From positions 62,001 through 126,000 of the forward strand of contig JABDDU010000001.1 of the NCBI GenBank assembly GCA_013287435.1: 64,000 bases of DNA. Reading direction: 5' to 3'. The notes under the pieces were generated by a model. It was not told where the DNA came from. It saw nothing but the letters and a program-made list of their open reading frames with translations, and ran no database searches. The first letter of the stretch is position 1. Each line of letters begins with the position of its first letter. The position numbers and the translations under genes were made by a program. Positions 53,653 to 63,023 of this stretch are shown here, one piece after another. Source of the stretch: Verrucomicrobiota bacterium (GTDB taxonomy: Bacteria; Pseudomonadota; Gammaproteobacteria; Coxiellales; Coxiellaceae).

Positions 53653-54656
53653 ATATTTGTATTTTTAAACATCCGATAAACACTATTCTGCGCAAAAAGA
53701 TTGAATCGTTTTACCAATGATTGCTTGATTTTAAATTGCAATTCATAAATATCACATTCATTTTTTTGCGATAATAAATAATCATCGCTCGTTTGTAATT
53801 TATCAACCAATTTTTTTTCAATACACTGTGTTGCATACCAATGTTCACCGGTTGCAACGTCATCAATAACCACTTGCTCACGATTGGTTTTGACAAATGA
53901 TTTAAATAAATCATGTGTTTCGTTAACTTCATCTTGTAATTTTTCGCGACCATCCGCGGTATTTTTTCCAAATACTGTTAACGTGCGTTTATATTCTCCC
54001 GCCATGATTTGTTCGAAATCCACATTGTTTTTTTCGAGTAAACGGTGAAAATTGGGCAATTGTGCGATAACACCAATTGAACCAATGATTGCAAATGGCG
54101 CTGCAATAATTTCATTGGCAACACACGCCATCATATAACCGCCACTCGCAGCCACTTTATCAATGGCAGCTACCAAATGAATTTTGGCATCACGTAACCG
54201 TTGCAATTGCGATGCTGCTAATCCATAACCATTCACAATGCCACCACCACTTTCTAAACATAACAATACGTGATCCTCTGGTTTTGCAGTGAGTAAAACA
54301 GCCGTGACTGTTTCGCGCAAATCATCGACGGCGGATGCTTTAATATCACCGTCAAAATGCATGACAAAAATTCTTTTTTTGTTTTCTGCTTTTTTGACAT
54401 CTGCTTTTTTTAGTTTCGCTTCTTTTTTATGCTGTAATTTCAGCGCTTTTTTTTCAGCTTTCGTTTGAATGACTTCATTGATCATCTCAGCCATTTCGTC
54501 ATATTTTTCATTGAGCTTTTTAATTTGTAAGCTGCCTTCTTGCTCGGCCTTGGCTTTGGCTTTTAGTGCAAGTAGGGCAATTAATACTGCGATAATAGCG
54601 ATGACGATAGTGGCAGTTTTTGCGAGAAAAAGGCCGTATTCGGATAAAAATGACAT
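53649..54656 (-). CDS. sohB: SohB-like S49 protease
   Basis: 335 residues. One N-terminal helix (FLAKTATIVIAIIAVLIAL) is followed by a charged linker and the S49 domain: ESGGGIVNGYG, then the nucleophile region KVAASGGYMMACVA near residue 170, with the Lys in the EYKRTLTVFGKNTADGREK block near 223-240. It degrades membrane-associated peptides. It precedes the CDF gene with a 4-bp overlap. Confidence 0.9.
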   Translation of the reverse strand: MSFLSEYGLFLAKTATIVIAIIAVLIALLALKAKAKAEQEGSLQIKKLNEKYDEMAEMINEVIQTKAEKKALKLQHKKEAKLKKADVKKAENKKRIFVMHFDGDIKASAVDDLRETVTAVLLTAKPEDHVLLCLESGGGIVNGYGLAASQLQRLRDAKIHLVAAIDKVAASGGYMMACVANEIIAAPFAIIGSIGVIAQLPNFHRLLEKNNVDFEQIMAGEYKRTLTVFGKNTADGREKLQDEVNETHDLFKSFVKTNREQVVIDDVATGEHWYATQCIEKKLVDKLQTSDDYLLSQKNECDIYELQFKIKQSLVKRFNLFAQNSVYRMFKNTNI

Positions 54657-54770
54657 ATTTGTTTCCCAGTGAAATCAATAGAATGGCATATTCTACTAGA
54701 AACGCTATCGAGCTTCTATATCCTTCAGCTATAATAGTCTCTCGCACGATCACATCTAGGAATTGTTTTT

Positions 54771-56261
54771 ATGGAACACTTATTGTCACTCGTTGGTTTT
54801 ACCTCGCGATATATCATCCATGTGCTAACACTACTTGCCATTATTGCGCTGATCGTGACTTACCTGCTGGATGTCACACAAAAGAAAAATACGTTATTGC
54901 GTAATTATCCCGTGATTGGACATATTCGTTTTATTGCAGAACGATTGGGTGTTTATTTACGACAATATTTTTATGCACGTGATCGTGAAGAATTACCGTT
55001 TAATCGCGATCAACGAGAATGGGTCAATCATGCGTCTGATAATGTGGATACCACTATTGGTTTTGGTTCAACAAGAGATTTACGCCCCACAGGCACTGTT
55101 TTATTTGTGGATGCACCCTTTCCTGTTTTAAATCAAGATGCCGTTAAAACAAGACCCATCGTATTTGGTCCGCAAACTAAAAATCCTTACAGCGCACTTT
55201 CCATATTAAATATTTCTGCGATGAGTTATGGCGCGTTGTCCAAAAATGCGGTTGCGGCTTTATCGTATGGTGCAAAAATGGGAGGGTGCTGGTTAAATAC
55301 AGGTGAAGGGGGTGTTTCTGATTATCATCTCGCAGGCGGATGTGATTTGATTGCGCAAATCGGCACAGCAAAATATGGTTTTCGTGATGAAGCAGGAAAT
55401 TTTTCTGACGAACGTTTAAAAGAACTGGCTAGCAAACCTCAAATTAAAATGTTTGAAATAAAATTAAGCCAAGGTGCAAAACCAGGAAAAGGCGGTCTTT
55501 TGCCAGCCATTAAAGTCAATCCGGAAATTGCTCGCATTCGCGGTATTCCAGCACGACAAGATTCTATTAGCCCCAATCGTCATCCTGAAGTTGGAAATTC
55601 AGAACAGTTAATTCATTTTATTAATCACGTGCGTGATATCAGCGAAAAACCCGTTGGATTTAAAGTTGTTTTGGGAAGTTACGAATGGCTGGATGAATTA
55701 TTTTTATTGATTAATAAACAGGGATTAGATTCCGCACCTGATTTTATTACCTTAGATGGCGCAGAAGGTGGAACGGGTGCAGCACCCGAATCATTAGCTG
55801 ATTATGTGGGATTACCGATCACAGAAACATTGCCTGCCTTAGTGGATAAATTAAAAGAATATGGTTTGCGTGAGCGCATTAAAGTGATTGCGGCGGGAAA
55901 AATGATTACCGCAGGTGCTGTAACAAGAGCATTATGCATGGGCGCTGATTTTGTGAATTCTGCGCGTGGATTTTTATTTTCATTGGGATGCATTCAAGCG
56001 TTGCGTTGCCATAATAATACATGCCCGACAGGCATTACGACGCACAATCCGCGTCGCGTAAAAGGGTTAGATGTAAAATCAAAAGCGTTGCGTGTTGCGA
56101 ATTATGTGCGTCGTGTGAATTATGAAGTAGAAGTGATTAGTCATTCGTGTGGTGTGCGTGAGCCGCGTGAATTAACGCGTAAACATGCTCGAATAGTCAC
56201 AAATACAGGGATTACTGTATCGCTCGCGCAATTGTATCCTGATACAGAAACGAAACAATAA
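54771..56261 (+). CDS. FMN-binding glutamate synthase-family oxidoreductase
   Basis: 496 residues. N-terminal hydrophobic segment (YIIHVLTLLAIIALIVTYLL). The main domain matches the GltB FMN/4Fe-4S region: INISAMSYGALS, INTGEGG-like WLNTGEGGVSDYHL, TLDGAEGGTGAAPES near 325, and Cys residues in ALRCHNNTCPTGITTHNP near 425. This membrane-associated family is found without glutaminase domain and its substrate is not established. Single gene, divergent from sohB. Confidence 0.87.
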   Translation: MEHLLSLVGFTSRYIIHVLTLLAIIALIVTYLLDVTQKKNTLLRNYPVIGHIRFIAERLGVYLRQYFYARDREELPFNRDQREWVNHASDNVDTTIGFGSTRDLRPTGTVLFVDAPFPVLNQDAVKTRPIVFGPQTKNPYSALSILNISAMSYGALSKNAVAALSYGAKMGGCWLNTGEGGVSDYHLAGGCDLIAQIGTAKYGFRDEAGNFSDERLKELASKPQIKMFEIKLSQGAKPGKGGLLPAIKVNPEIARIRGIPARQDSISPNRHPEVGNSEQLIHFINHVRDISEKPVGFKVVLGSYEWLDELFLLINKQGLDSAPDFITLDGAEGGTGAAPESLADYVGLPITETLPALVDKLKEYGLRERIKVIAAGKMITAGAVTRALCMGADFVNSARGFLFSLGCIQALRCHNNTCPTGITTHNPRRVKGLDVKSKALRVANYVRRVNYEVEVISHSCGVREPRELTRKHARIVTNTGITVSLAQLYPDTETKQ

Positions 56262-56370
56262 TGTTGATCAAGGAGAATAAAAATTTGCTAGACTAAAATC
56301 TAGCGCAACATTTCAAGGACGATCTTTTTTTACAGTGAGTTTTGGTTATTAACTGTAAGGAGATTTTGTT

Positions 56371-56454
56371 ATGAAATGGTTCATTGCTTTAGCTATTATT
56401 ACATTGTTTTCGTCAGCGTCGAGTTTTGCGTGTTGCGTGTGTTTGACGTGTTAA
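56371..56454 (+). CDS. 27-residue secreted Cys-rich peptide
   Basis: ATG 56371, AAGGAG at 56357-56362 and TAA at 56452-56454. The sequence is a signal peptide (KWFIALAIITLFSSASSFA) with a predicted cleavage before CCVCLTC, so the mature peptide would have only seven or eight residues with four Cys. A hairpin (GCTAGA/TCTAGC, 56287-56304) lies upstream. The strong ribosome binding site supports real translation. Role unknown. Metal binding or a leader function are possible. Confidence 0.55.
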   Translation: MKWFIALAIITLFSSASSFACCVCLTC

Positions 56455-56511
56455 TGTGAAAAATAAAGTCGGTTTTCGCATGAGAAATAAAAAATAATCT
56501 AAGGAGTGATT

Positions 56512-57798
56512 ATGAGTCGTGCATCAGATAATCCAGATAATCCAGCTAATCCAGCTAATCCAGCTAATCCAGATGATAGTGGCGCCATTGTAAGGATTTC
56601 AGATGGTGAAGCGGCTCATATGGATGAAACACACTTCAGCTGTGGTTCGCTACTCGTTTATCGTCAATTGCTTGGTAATATTTCTTATCATACGATACAT
56701 TCAATGTGTATTTTTGTTGAGATCTCTGGGCGGCTAGGACGTTTACTGCGTCAGGTATTTTTGCAGCTAAAATCTTATGAGTTAGATCCCTCTCTGCAAA
56801 TTCAAAAAACCTGGTTGCCTATACCATTGCTGGGTATCACTGCAATGGCTGCTGTGATTATAAAAATCGCTGATTATCGTCATCTCAAAAAAACAAAAAA
56901 AGAATTAGTTGCCGTGGCTTATTTAAATGCTATTTTGTCGAGTTCCTCTGGACTTTTTGTGTTAGATTTTCTCTCCAAAAACGGCAATATCGGTGAATTA
57001 CCCATAGGTTGGTTTTTGTTTCTCATGTCCATGAGTATGCTTTTTGCTGCTATATTTTTTTTAAAATTAGTACAACCCGATTCGAGTGAACAACTGATTT
57101 TTTCAAAGGAAACTGCCGCTCATCTTGAACGTAGCGTAATTTTAAATGCAGCTACCAAGGTTCGTTGGATCAATGCATTTTCAGCATGTCCAAGTGCCGC
57201 AACTAGTTTTTCTCTATTATTCGAGGGAATTGTTCGAGAAGTACTGAATGGAACGCAACCACTCTTTGGTTGGCTGAAAGCGCTGATCGGTTTGCCCGTG
57301 TGTGTCGCCGCAGTGATTGGTTATCAACAAACAACACATCCTAAAAGATATAATAACTTTGTTGCATTGATGAATGCATTAGAACGTGCAGCTTATACTT
57401 ACATCACTATGTCCGCCATTTTTTTTGTATATGGCGTTTATGAGTGCGACAGCAGAGTATTTTGTTTTGATACGCCTTCCAGAATTTTTTTAACTATTGC
57501 GTGTCTTACATTTACATTGTCTTGCGGTGCTTTTGCGGGAATGACGACATTGGTTCGGTTTTCAGAAAGTTATAAAGAAACGCTTGCACTCATTGGGAAG
57601 ATTGAAAGAACACCGGGTACAATGCGTGATGCAAAAAATACAATCATTACCCAGGTTTCGCAAACAACATCAACTTGTGCTGAACGCGTTTCAAATTGTT
57701 TTCAATTTTTCGTAGCAAAAGTTTCTGAGTGTCGCAACCCTCCTGCAAGTTCAAGTTCATCGGAAAGTTTGAGTAGACGTCTTCTTTCTGATCCGTAA
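56512..57798 (+). CDS. Polytopic membrane protein with NPA-repeat N-terminus
   Basis: 428 residues from ATG 56512 (AAGGAG 5 bp upstream). The N-terminus is a tandem repeat DNPDNPANPANPANPDD encoded by AATCCAGCT-type 9-bp units. About eight hydrophobic helices follow (e.g. PLLGITAMAAVIIKI, GWFLFLMSMSMLFAAIFFL, FLTIACLTFTLSCGAFAGM), then a Ser-rich cytoplasmic tail. No family is recognised. The repeat could vary in copy number. Such proteins occur among effector candidates of intracellular Legionellales, which is only a hypothesis. Confidence 0.62.
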   Translation: MSRASDNPDNPANPANPANPDDSGAIVRISDGEAAHMDETHFSCGSLLVYRQLLGNISYHTIHSMCIFVEISGRLGRLLRQVFLQLKSYELDPSLQIQKTWLPIPLLGITAMAAVIIKIADYRHLKKTKKELVAVAYLNAILSSSSGLFVLDFLSKNGNIGELPIGWFLFLMSMSMLFAAIFFLKLVQPDSSEQLIFSKETAAHLERSVILNAATKVRWINAFSACPSAATSFSLLFEGIVREVLNGTQPLFGWLKALIGLPVCVAAVIGYQQTTHPKRYNNFVALMNALERAAYTYITMSAIFFVYGVYECDSRVFCFDTPSRIFLTIACLTFTLSCGAFAGMTTLVRFSESYKETLALIGKIERTPGTMRDAKNTIITQVSQTTSTCAERVSNCFQFFVAKVSECRNPPASSSSSESLSRRLLSDP

Positions 57799-57802
57799 TA
57801 TT

Positions 57803-57826
57803 AGTGTGAGTGTGAGTGTGAGATCG
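57803..57826. repeat. GTGTGA tandem repeat downstream of the NPA-repeat gene
   Basis: GTGAGTGTGAGTGTGAG lies just after the stop at 57798, similar to the array at 17546. No inverted partner is near. Confidence 0.4.
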
Positions 57827-57859
57827 AGTGGATACATTACTGTCTACCCACCAAAATTC

Positions 57860-57888
57860 TTGACAACAGCCATCCCCAGTCTTAGAGT
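57860..57888 (+). promoter_or_regulatory. Promoter of the cyo operon
   Basis: TTGACA at 57860-57865 and TAGAGT at 57883-57888 with 17 bp between them fit a sigma-70 promoter, 41 bp before the cyoA start. Confidence 0.65.
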
Positions 57889-57928
57889 CTCACTTACAAT
57901 TTTTCCGTTCGTATGATAGGGATTCTCA

Positions 57929-58843
57929 GTGATCAAACTACGACATATTTTTTTAATGGGATGTACGCTTTTAATCACCGGATTATTATCTGGTTGTCAT
58001 TTCGCTATTCTCGATCCTAAAGGCGTTATCGCCGCAAGTGAAAAAAAATTATTTGTTGAAGCGATTTTATTAATGCTGGTTGTGGTTATTCCCGTTATTT
58101 TAATGTCTTGGATTATTCCGTATCGTTATCGCGCAAGTAATACAAACGCGGTGTACAAACCGGATTGGTCGCACAGCACGATGATGGAAATTATTTGGTG
58201 GACCATTCCTTGCGTTATTATTTTAGTGTTATCCATATGGACATGGATTTATACGCATTCACTCGACCCTTATCGTCCATTGGCTGCAGATGAAAATACC
58301 GTGATGATCGATGCGATTGCATTGGATTGGAAATGGTTGTTTATCTATCCGCAGCAAGGCATTGCAACAGTCAATTATATGGAAATTCCCGTCAATAAAC
58401 CCGTTCGGTTATTTATTACTTCGTCCAATGCACCGATGAATTCACTGGAAATTCCGCGTTTGGCTGGGCAAATTTATGCGATGACGGGCATGCAAACGAA
58501 ATTAAATTTAATGGCAACATCAGAAGGTATTTACACGGGTTTATCAACGAATTTCAGCGGTAATGGATTTTCAGGGATGAATTTCAAAGTAAAAGTGACG
58601 TCGCAATCGAATTTTAATGCGTGGGTGAAGATGGCGTCGCACTCACCCAGCCGATTAACAACATCCGCTTACAATGAATTAGCCAAACCCAGCGAAAATA
58701 ATCCCGTGGAATATTTTTCATCTCCCCATCCTGGTTTATTTAGCGAAACGGTTATCAAGTATATGGGTCCGATGCCGGGAATGGTGTTGGGGTATGCAAG
58801 TACAGCGCAAGGCCGCGAGGCAGCACATAAGGCAACATCATGA
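57929..58843 (+). CDS. cyoA: Cytochrome bo quinol oxidase subunit II
   Basis: 304 residues from GTG 57929, preceded by AGGGA. It has a lipobox (LLSGCHF) near residue 22 and two helices ([40 protein letters not shown]), then a periplasmic cupredoxin-like domain without the CuA ligands, as expected for quinol oxidases. It overlaps cyoB by 4 bp. Confidence 0.93.
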   Translation: MIKLRHIFLMGCTLLITGLLSGCHFAILDPKGVIAASEKKLFVEAILLMLVVVIPVILMSWIIPYRYRASNTNAVYKPDWSHSTMMEIIWWTIPCVIILVLSIWTWIYTHSLDPYRPLAADENTVMIDAIALDWKWLFIYPQQGIATVNYMEIPVNKPVRLFITSSNAPMNSLEIPRLAGQIYAMTGMQTKLNLMATSEGIYTGLSTNFSGNGFSGMNFKVKVTSQSNFNAWVKMASHSPSRLTTSAYNELAKPSENNPVEYFSSPHPGLFSETVIKYMGPMPGMVLGYASTAQGREAAHKATS

Positions 58844-60888
58844 CACTGGATCAACTACTTTTTGGAAAATTAACGCTGCAATCTATCCCTTATGATAATC
58901 CCATCATTATGGGCGCTGGTGGCATAATGGGTTTGATCGCTTTACTTGTCTTAGGCCTAATTACCTATCATAAAAAATGGACGTATTTGTGGAAAGAATG
59001 GATTACCTCTATCGATCATAAAAAAATCGGCATTATGTATATTATTCTCTCTGGCGTGATGTTATTACGCGGATTTTCAGATGCAATCATGATGCGCGCG
59101 CAACAAGCGATGGCGGATGGAAAACATTTAGGTTATTTACCACCGCAACATTTCGATCAGATTTTCACAGCGCATGGCGTCATTATGATTTTCTTTGTCG
59201 CGATGCCGATGATGTTTGGTTTATTAAATATGGCCGTGCCATTGCAAATTGGTGCACGCGATGTGGCGTTTCCGTATTTAAATTCATTGAGTTTATGGTT
59301 GACCGTTGTCGGCTCCATGCTCGTGAATATTTCGTTGATTGTCGGAAAATTTGCAGCAACGGGTTGGCTTGCGTATCCGCCATTATCAGGAATTGTTTAT
59401 AGTCCAGGTGTCGGTGTTGATTATTATATTTGGGCGCTACAAATTGCTGGTGTAGGCAGTTTATTATCCGGCATTAATTTCATGGTGACGATTTTAAAAA
59501 TGCGCTGCCCCGGCATGACAATGATGAAAATGCCCGTGTTCACATGGACCGCATTGTGCGCGATGATTTTGGTTGCACTTGCATTTCCTGTTTTAACTGC
59601 CACATTGGGAATGTTATTTTTAGATCGCTTTTTTGACATGCATTTTTTTACCGCTGGGCACGGCGGAAACGCCATGATGTATATCAATTTAATTTGGGCG
59701 TGGGGACATCCCGAAGTATATATTTTAATTCTGCCCGCGTTTGGTATTTTTTCTGAAGTCGTTGCCACTTTTTGTCGTAAAAAATTATTTGGTTATACGT
59801 CGATGATTTATGCGACGGTGTCCATTACCCTTTTATCTTTTGTTGTTTGGCTGCATCACTTTTTTACGATGGGAGCGGGTGCGAATGTGAATGCTTTTTT
59901 CGGCATTGCAACGATGATTATCGCTATTCCAACCGGTGTAAAAATATTTAATTGGTTATTCACGATGTATCGTGGCCGCGTTACGTTTTCTGTTCCCATG
60001 TTGTGGACAATAGGATTTATTAGCACGTTTGCGATTGGTGGAATGACAGGTGTTGTGATGTCATTGCCGCCCGTTGATTTTCAATTGCATAACAGCGTAT
60101 TTTTAGTCGCACATTTTCATAATGTAATTATCGGCGGTGTCGTATTTGGTTATTTTGCGGGCGTTACCTATTGGTTTCCAAAATTATTTGGATTTACGTT
60201 GAATGAAAAATGGGGTAGACGTTCTTTCTGGTGTTGGCTAGTGGGTTTTTATGTGGCTTTTACGCCATTATATGCGCTCGGATTAATGGGCATGACGCGT
60301 CGCTTAGATCATTACGCCGCAGGAAATGGTTGGCATCCTTTATTAATTATTGCAGCGATGGGGGCTGTTATTATTGGTATGGGCGTTGCATGCCAAGTGA
60401 TTCAGGTCATTGTTAGTATCAGAGATCGCGAAAAAACACGTGTTTTAACGAGTGATCCATGGATTAATGGACGCACACTGGAATGGTCAATTCCTTGTCC
60501 TGCGCCATTTTATAATTTTGCAGTAACACCGACGGTTGATAGTCGCGATGCGTATTGGGAAATAAAAGAAAAACATTTACCGAATCCGAATTTACAACCG
60601 CAATCGCATTATGCCGATATTCACATGCCGCACAACACATCCGTTGGATTTATTATTGCGGTATTTAGCGGGATTTTTGGATTTGGAATGGTGTGGCATA
60701 TTTTTTGGATGATTGGATTGGGATTGTTTGGTGTTTTTGCAACTGTGATGGCGCGCACGTTTAATCAAAAGCTCGATTATTATTTAAAATCCGATGAGAT
60801 TGTGAAATTAGAGAATGAACGGGTACGTGCACAAAGTGTGCCATCAATAAAAGTAAATAACGAGAATGAAGAATTGGTCTTGGTATGA
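58840..60888 (+). CDS. cyoB: Cytochrome bo quinol oxidase subunit I
   Basis: 682 residues, standard. Heme and copper ligands are visible: [14 protein letters not shown] near residue 106, [17 protein letters not shown] near 287 (CuB His and Tyr), [12 protein letters not shown] near 337 and [14 protein letters not shown] near 423. It reduces O2 with ubiquinol and pumps protons. It is second in the operon. Confidence 0.96.
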   Translation: MTLDQLLFGKLTLQSIPYDNPIIMGAGGIMGLIALLVLGLITYHKKWTYLWKEWITSIDHKKIGIMYIILSGVMLLRGFSDAIMMRAQQAMADGKHLGYLPPQHFDQIFTAHGVIMIFFVAMPMMFGLLNMAVPLQIGARDVAFPYLNSLSLWLTVVGSMLVNISLIVGKFAATGWLAYPPLSGIVYSPGVGVDYYIWALQIAGVGSLLSGINFMVTILKMRCPGMTMMKMPVFTWTALCAMILVALAFPVLTATLGMLFLDRFFDMHFFTAGHGGNAMMYINLIWAWGHPEVYILILPAFGIFSEVVATFCRKKLFGYTSMIYATVSITLLSFVVWLHHFFTMGAGANVNAFFGIATMIIAIPTGVKIFNWLFTMYRGRVTFSVPMLWTIGFISTFAIGGMTGVVMSLPPVDFQLHNSVFLVAHFHNVIIGGVVFGYFAGVTYWFPKLFGFTLNEKWGRRSFWCWLVGFYVAFTPLYALGLMGMTRRLDHYAAGNGWHPLLIIAAMGAVIIGMGVACQVIQVIVSIRDREKTRVLTSDPWINGRTLEWSIPCPAPFYNFAVTPTVDSRDAYWEIKEKHLPNPNLQPQSHYADIHMPHNTSVGFIIAVFSGIFGFGMVWHIFWMIGLGLFGVFATVMARTFNQKLDYYLKSDEIVKLENERVRAQSVPSIKVNNENEELVLV

Positions 60889-60976
60889 GTTATCAGTTAT
60901 CTGTTATCAGTAAGATTTTAAATCGTGCCTCTGACACTGATTACTGATTACTGATTACTGATAACTAATAACAGAC
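60889..60976. repeat. Inverted array of TTATCAG/CTGATTA units in the cyoB-cyoC gap
   Basis: TTATCAGTTATCTGTTATCA near 60893 is followed at 60940-60970 by CTGATTACTGATTACTGATT and ACTGATAACTAATAACAG, its approximate complement. The mRNA would form a long imperfect hairpin. The 105-bp gap is unusual in this operon. Confidence 0.55.
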
Positions 60977-60993
60977 AACCCATTGAGGAAAAA

Positions 60994-61593
60994 ATGACAG
61001 CACTATCAACCACCGATCACCACGATCACCACCTTGATAATGACAGCATCGACGTATTTGGTTTTTGGATTTATATCATGACCGACTGCATTTTGTTTGC
61101 GACCTTATTCGCAGCATTTGCCGTATTACATACTAATTCTTTTACAGGGCCGACACTCAAGCAATTAATCAGTTTGCCTTACGTGTTAGGTGAAACGATG
61201 TTTTTATTAGCCAGTAGTTTTACGTATGGTCTTGCTATGTTGGGCGTTTATAAAAACAGTCGTGCACGTGCTTTATTTTGGCTGTTTGTTACTTTTGTTT
61301 TGGGATTATCTTTTGTTGTGATGGAAGTGCGTGAATTTATTCATTTGTATGCCGATGGCAATAGCTGGCATGTCAGCGCCGCGATATCCTCATTTTTTAC
61401 ATTAGTAGGTACGCACGGAACACACGTTTCCATTGGTTTGATTTGGATGGCATTTATGATGTTTCAGCTTATAAAATACGGAACATCGCCTGCTGTTAAT
61501 AAACGATTAACATATTTAGGCTTATTTTGGCACTTTTTAGATATCGTATGGATTTTTGTATTTACCATTGTTTATTTGATGAGTTCGATTTAA
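60994..61593 (+). CDS. cyoC: Cytochrome bo quinol oxidase subunit III
   Basis: 199 residues with five helices in the CyoC pattern. The opening His cluster (TDHHDHHLDNDSIDVFGFWIYIMTDCILFATLF) and GTHGTHVSIGLIWMAFMM near 146 are typical. It supports the subunit I complex. Confidence 0.94.
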   Translation: MTALSTTDHHDHHLDNDSIDVFGFWIYIMTDCILFATLFAAFAVLHTNSFTGPTLKQLISLPYVLGETMFLLASSFTYGLAMLGVYKNSRARALFWLFVTFVLGLSFVVMEVREFIHLYADGNSWHVSAAISSFFTLVGTHGTHVSIGLIWMAFMMFQLIKYGTSPAVNKRLTYLGLFWHFLDIVWIFVFTIVYLMSSI

Positions 61594-61597
61594 AGAG

Positions 61598-61651
61598 TGT
61601 GAGTAATCAGTGTCAGTGTCAGTACGAACTGACACTGATCACTGACACTGT
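61598..61651. repeat. Inverted array of CAGTGT units in the cyoC-cyoD gap
   Basis: CAGTGTCAGTGTCAGT is followed after CGA by ACTGACACTGATCACTGACA, so the mRNA can form a stem of over 15 bp before the cyoD start at 61670. It may protect or separate segments of the cyo mRNA. Confidence 0.58.
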
Positions 61652-61669
61652 TTTTTTAGGAAATTAATT

Positions 61670-62002
61670 ATGTCAGACCATTCAGTTCAAACCATGAAAT
61701 ACGGCGCAAAACCAAAAACATTAAAATCGTATTTAACGGGTTTATTTTTATCGTTGGTTTTCACCTTTATCGCATTTACTTTAATTGGAAAGCATTTATT
61801 AGGTGTTGAAGCTTCCTATATCACATTGACTGCTTTAGCGGTCGCGCAATTATTTGCACAAGTCATTTGTTTTCTTCGCTTAAACGTTTCTCAAGAAGGA
61901 CAATGGAACACCATGCCTTTTATTTTCACTTTCGTGATCGTCGGCATATTGGTTGGCGGATCGTTGTGGATTATGTATAATTTAAATGTAAATATGATGT
62001 AA
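61670..62002 (+). CDS. cyoD: Cytochrome bo quinol oxidase subunit IV
   Basis: 110 residues with three helices (LTGLFLSLVFTFIAFTLIG; ITLTALAVAQLFAQVICFL; PFIFTFVIVGILVGGSLWIMY), matching CyoD. Its TAA stop includes the first bases of the target duplication of the F3 element. No cyoE follows in this window, so heme O synthase must be encoded elsewhere. Confidence 0.93.
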   Translation: MSDHSVQTMKYGAKPKTLKSYLTGLFLSLVFTFIAFTLIGKHLLGVEASYITLTALAVAQLFAQVICFLRLNVSQEGQWNTMPFIFTFVIVGILVGGSLWIMYNLNVNMM

Positions 62003-62009
62003 ATTACAT

Positions 62010-62204
62010 CTTTGTACACGACTATTTTTAATAACGCCACTGAAACAGTAGCTGAAGGAGATGACGTAGTCATCGACTGAGGCATTTTGCAGAAAATACA
62101 CGCTAAGTGGTAGCTTACTGCAAAGCGCCTCAGTCGGTTTGCTACGCAAACCTTCTTCAGCTACTGTATCTCTGCGTTATTTGAAACTTTTGTCGTGTAC
62201 AAAG
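62010..62204. mobile_element. F3 palindromic element with perfect 9-bp target duplication
   Basis: 195 bp starting CTTTGTACACGAC and ending GTCGTGTACAAAG. Inside are matching arms AATAACGC/GCGTTATT, ACAGTAGCTGAAG/CTTCAGCTACTGT and GACTGAGGC/GCCTCAGTC. AAATTACAT stands immediately outside on both sides (62001-62009 and 62205-62213). The left copy begins with the AA of the cyoD stop. No coding capacity, and unrelated in sequence to F1 and F2. Confidence 0.85.
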
Positions 62205-62268
62205 AAATTACATACAAACAGAAAAACGGACCTACTGGAAAGATGCTGAATATAAACGGAGAAGTATG

Positions 62269-62808
62269 ATGAGTTTGTCAAAGTCCTTACTACTTGGTGC
62301 AACAGTGTTTGTCATCATGATCGTTACAAATGTTGTTTATGCGACAGTATCAACTACTTCTATCGCAGTGACGCCAGCTGAAATAAGCACGTTAGCAACA
62401 GTTGCCGCTATCGATAAAAATGAAATTTTATTGGGTGATATTGCGTTACACAAAAAAATTACGCCCGGTATCGCAGCGTTAGCACAGCTGATGATTGATC
62501 AACATGGCGCTAATTTGACTCAGATTCTTGAAATGGCAAATCAATTGCATGCATTACCATTAATAAGCACCACCGCCATGGAACTCACAGCAGAAGGCAA
62601 TAAAGCGATGGTTACACTCGGTGCATTGCAAGGAAAGCAATTTGATCAGGCCTATGTTAATGCCATGGTGAGTGGTCATGAAGACGCTTTAAAATTAATT
62701 GATCAACATCTCATGAAAACAGCGCAATCACCAGAAATAAAGAAATTTATGATGGACACGAGAGCGGCTGTTGTTATGCATTTGGCTGCAGCGAAGAAGT
62801 TACAATAA
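62269..62808 (+). CDS. DUF4142 periplasmic protein
   Basis: 179 residues from ATG 62269 (GGAG 7 bp upstream), with ATG 62266 one codon earlier. It has a signal peptide (LLLGATVFVIMIVTNVVYA) and a four-helix ferritin-like DUF4142 domain with LATVAAIDKNEILLGDIALHK and FDQAYVNAMVSGHEDALKLIDQHL. The family is periplasmic or outer-membrane associated, with an unclear role. It is separated from cyoD by the F3 element. Confidence 0.85.
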   Translation: MSLSKSLLLGATVFVIMIVTNVVYATVSTTSIAVTPAEISTLATVAAIDKNEILLGDIALHKKITPGIAALAQLMIDQHGANLTQILEMANQLHALPLISTTAMELTAEGNKAMVTLGALQGKQFDQAYVNAMVSGHEDALKLIDQHLMKTAQSPEIKKFMMDTRAAVVMHLAAAKKLQ

Positions 62809-62832
62809 ATTATTACCTGAGGCTGAGCTGTT

Positions 62833-63007
62833 GTAACAGATCAGGCCTCGTTGTTTGATTTAGTAAAACGTCGAGTTTGAGATGATTTTTTGTAGTAAAT
62901 TGAGTTGAAAGCGCAGGTGTACTTGATCGTACATCGAGCATTTCAACGAGATTTACTGCAAAAAAGCATCCAAAATCGGCGTTTCTATCTACGGAGTGAT
63001 CTGTTAC
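62833..63007. mobile_element. F1-family element between convergent genes
   Basis: 175 bp with ends GTAACAGATCA and TGATCTGTTAC. It matches the dnaG-upstream copy along its whole length in reverse orientation, apart from lacking an 18-bp block. It lies between the ends of the DUF4142 gene and the EAL gene. No target duplication is visible, so it may be older or rearranged. Confidence 0.85.
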
Positions 63008-63023
63008 CTCACCCACGCTCACC

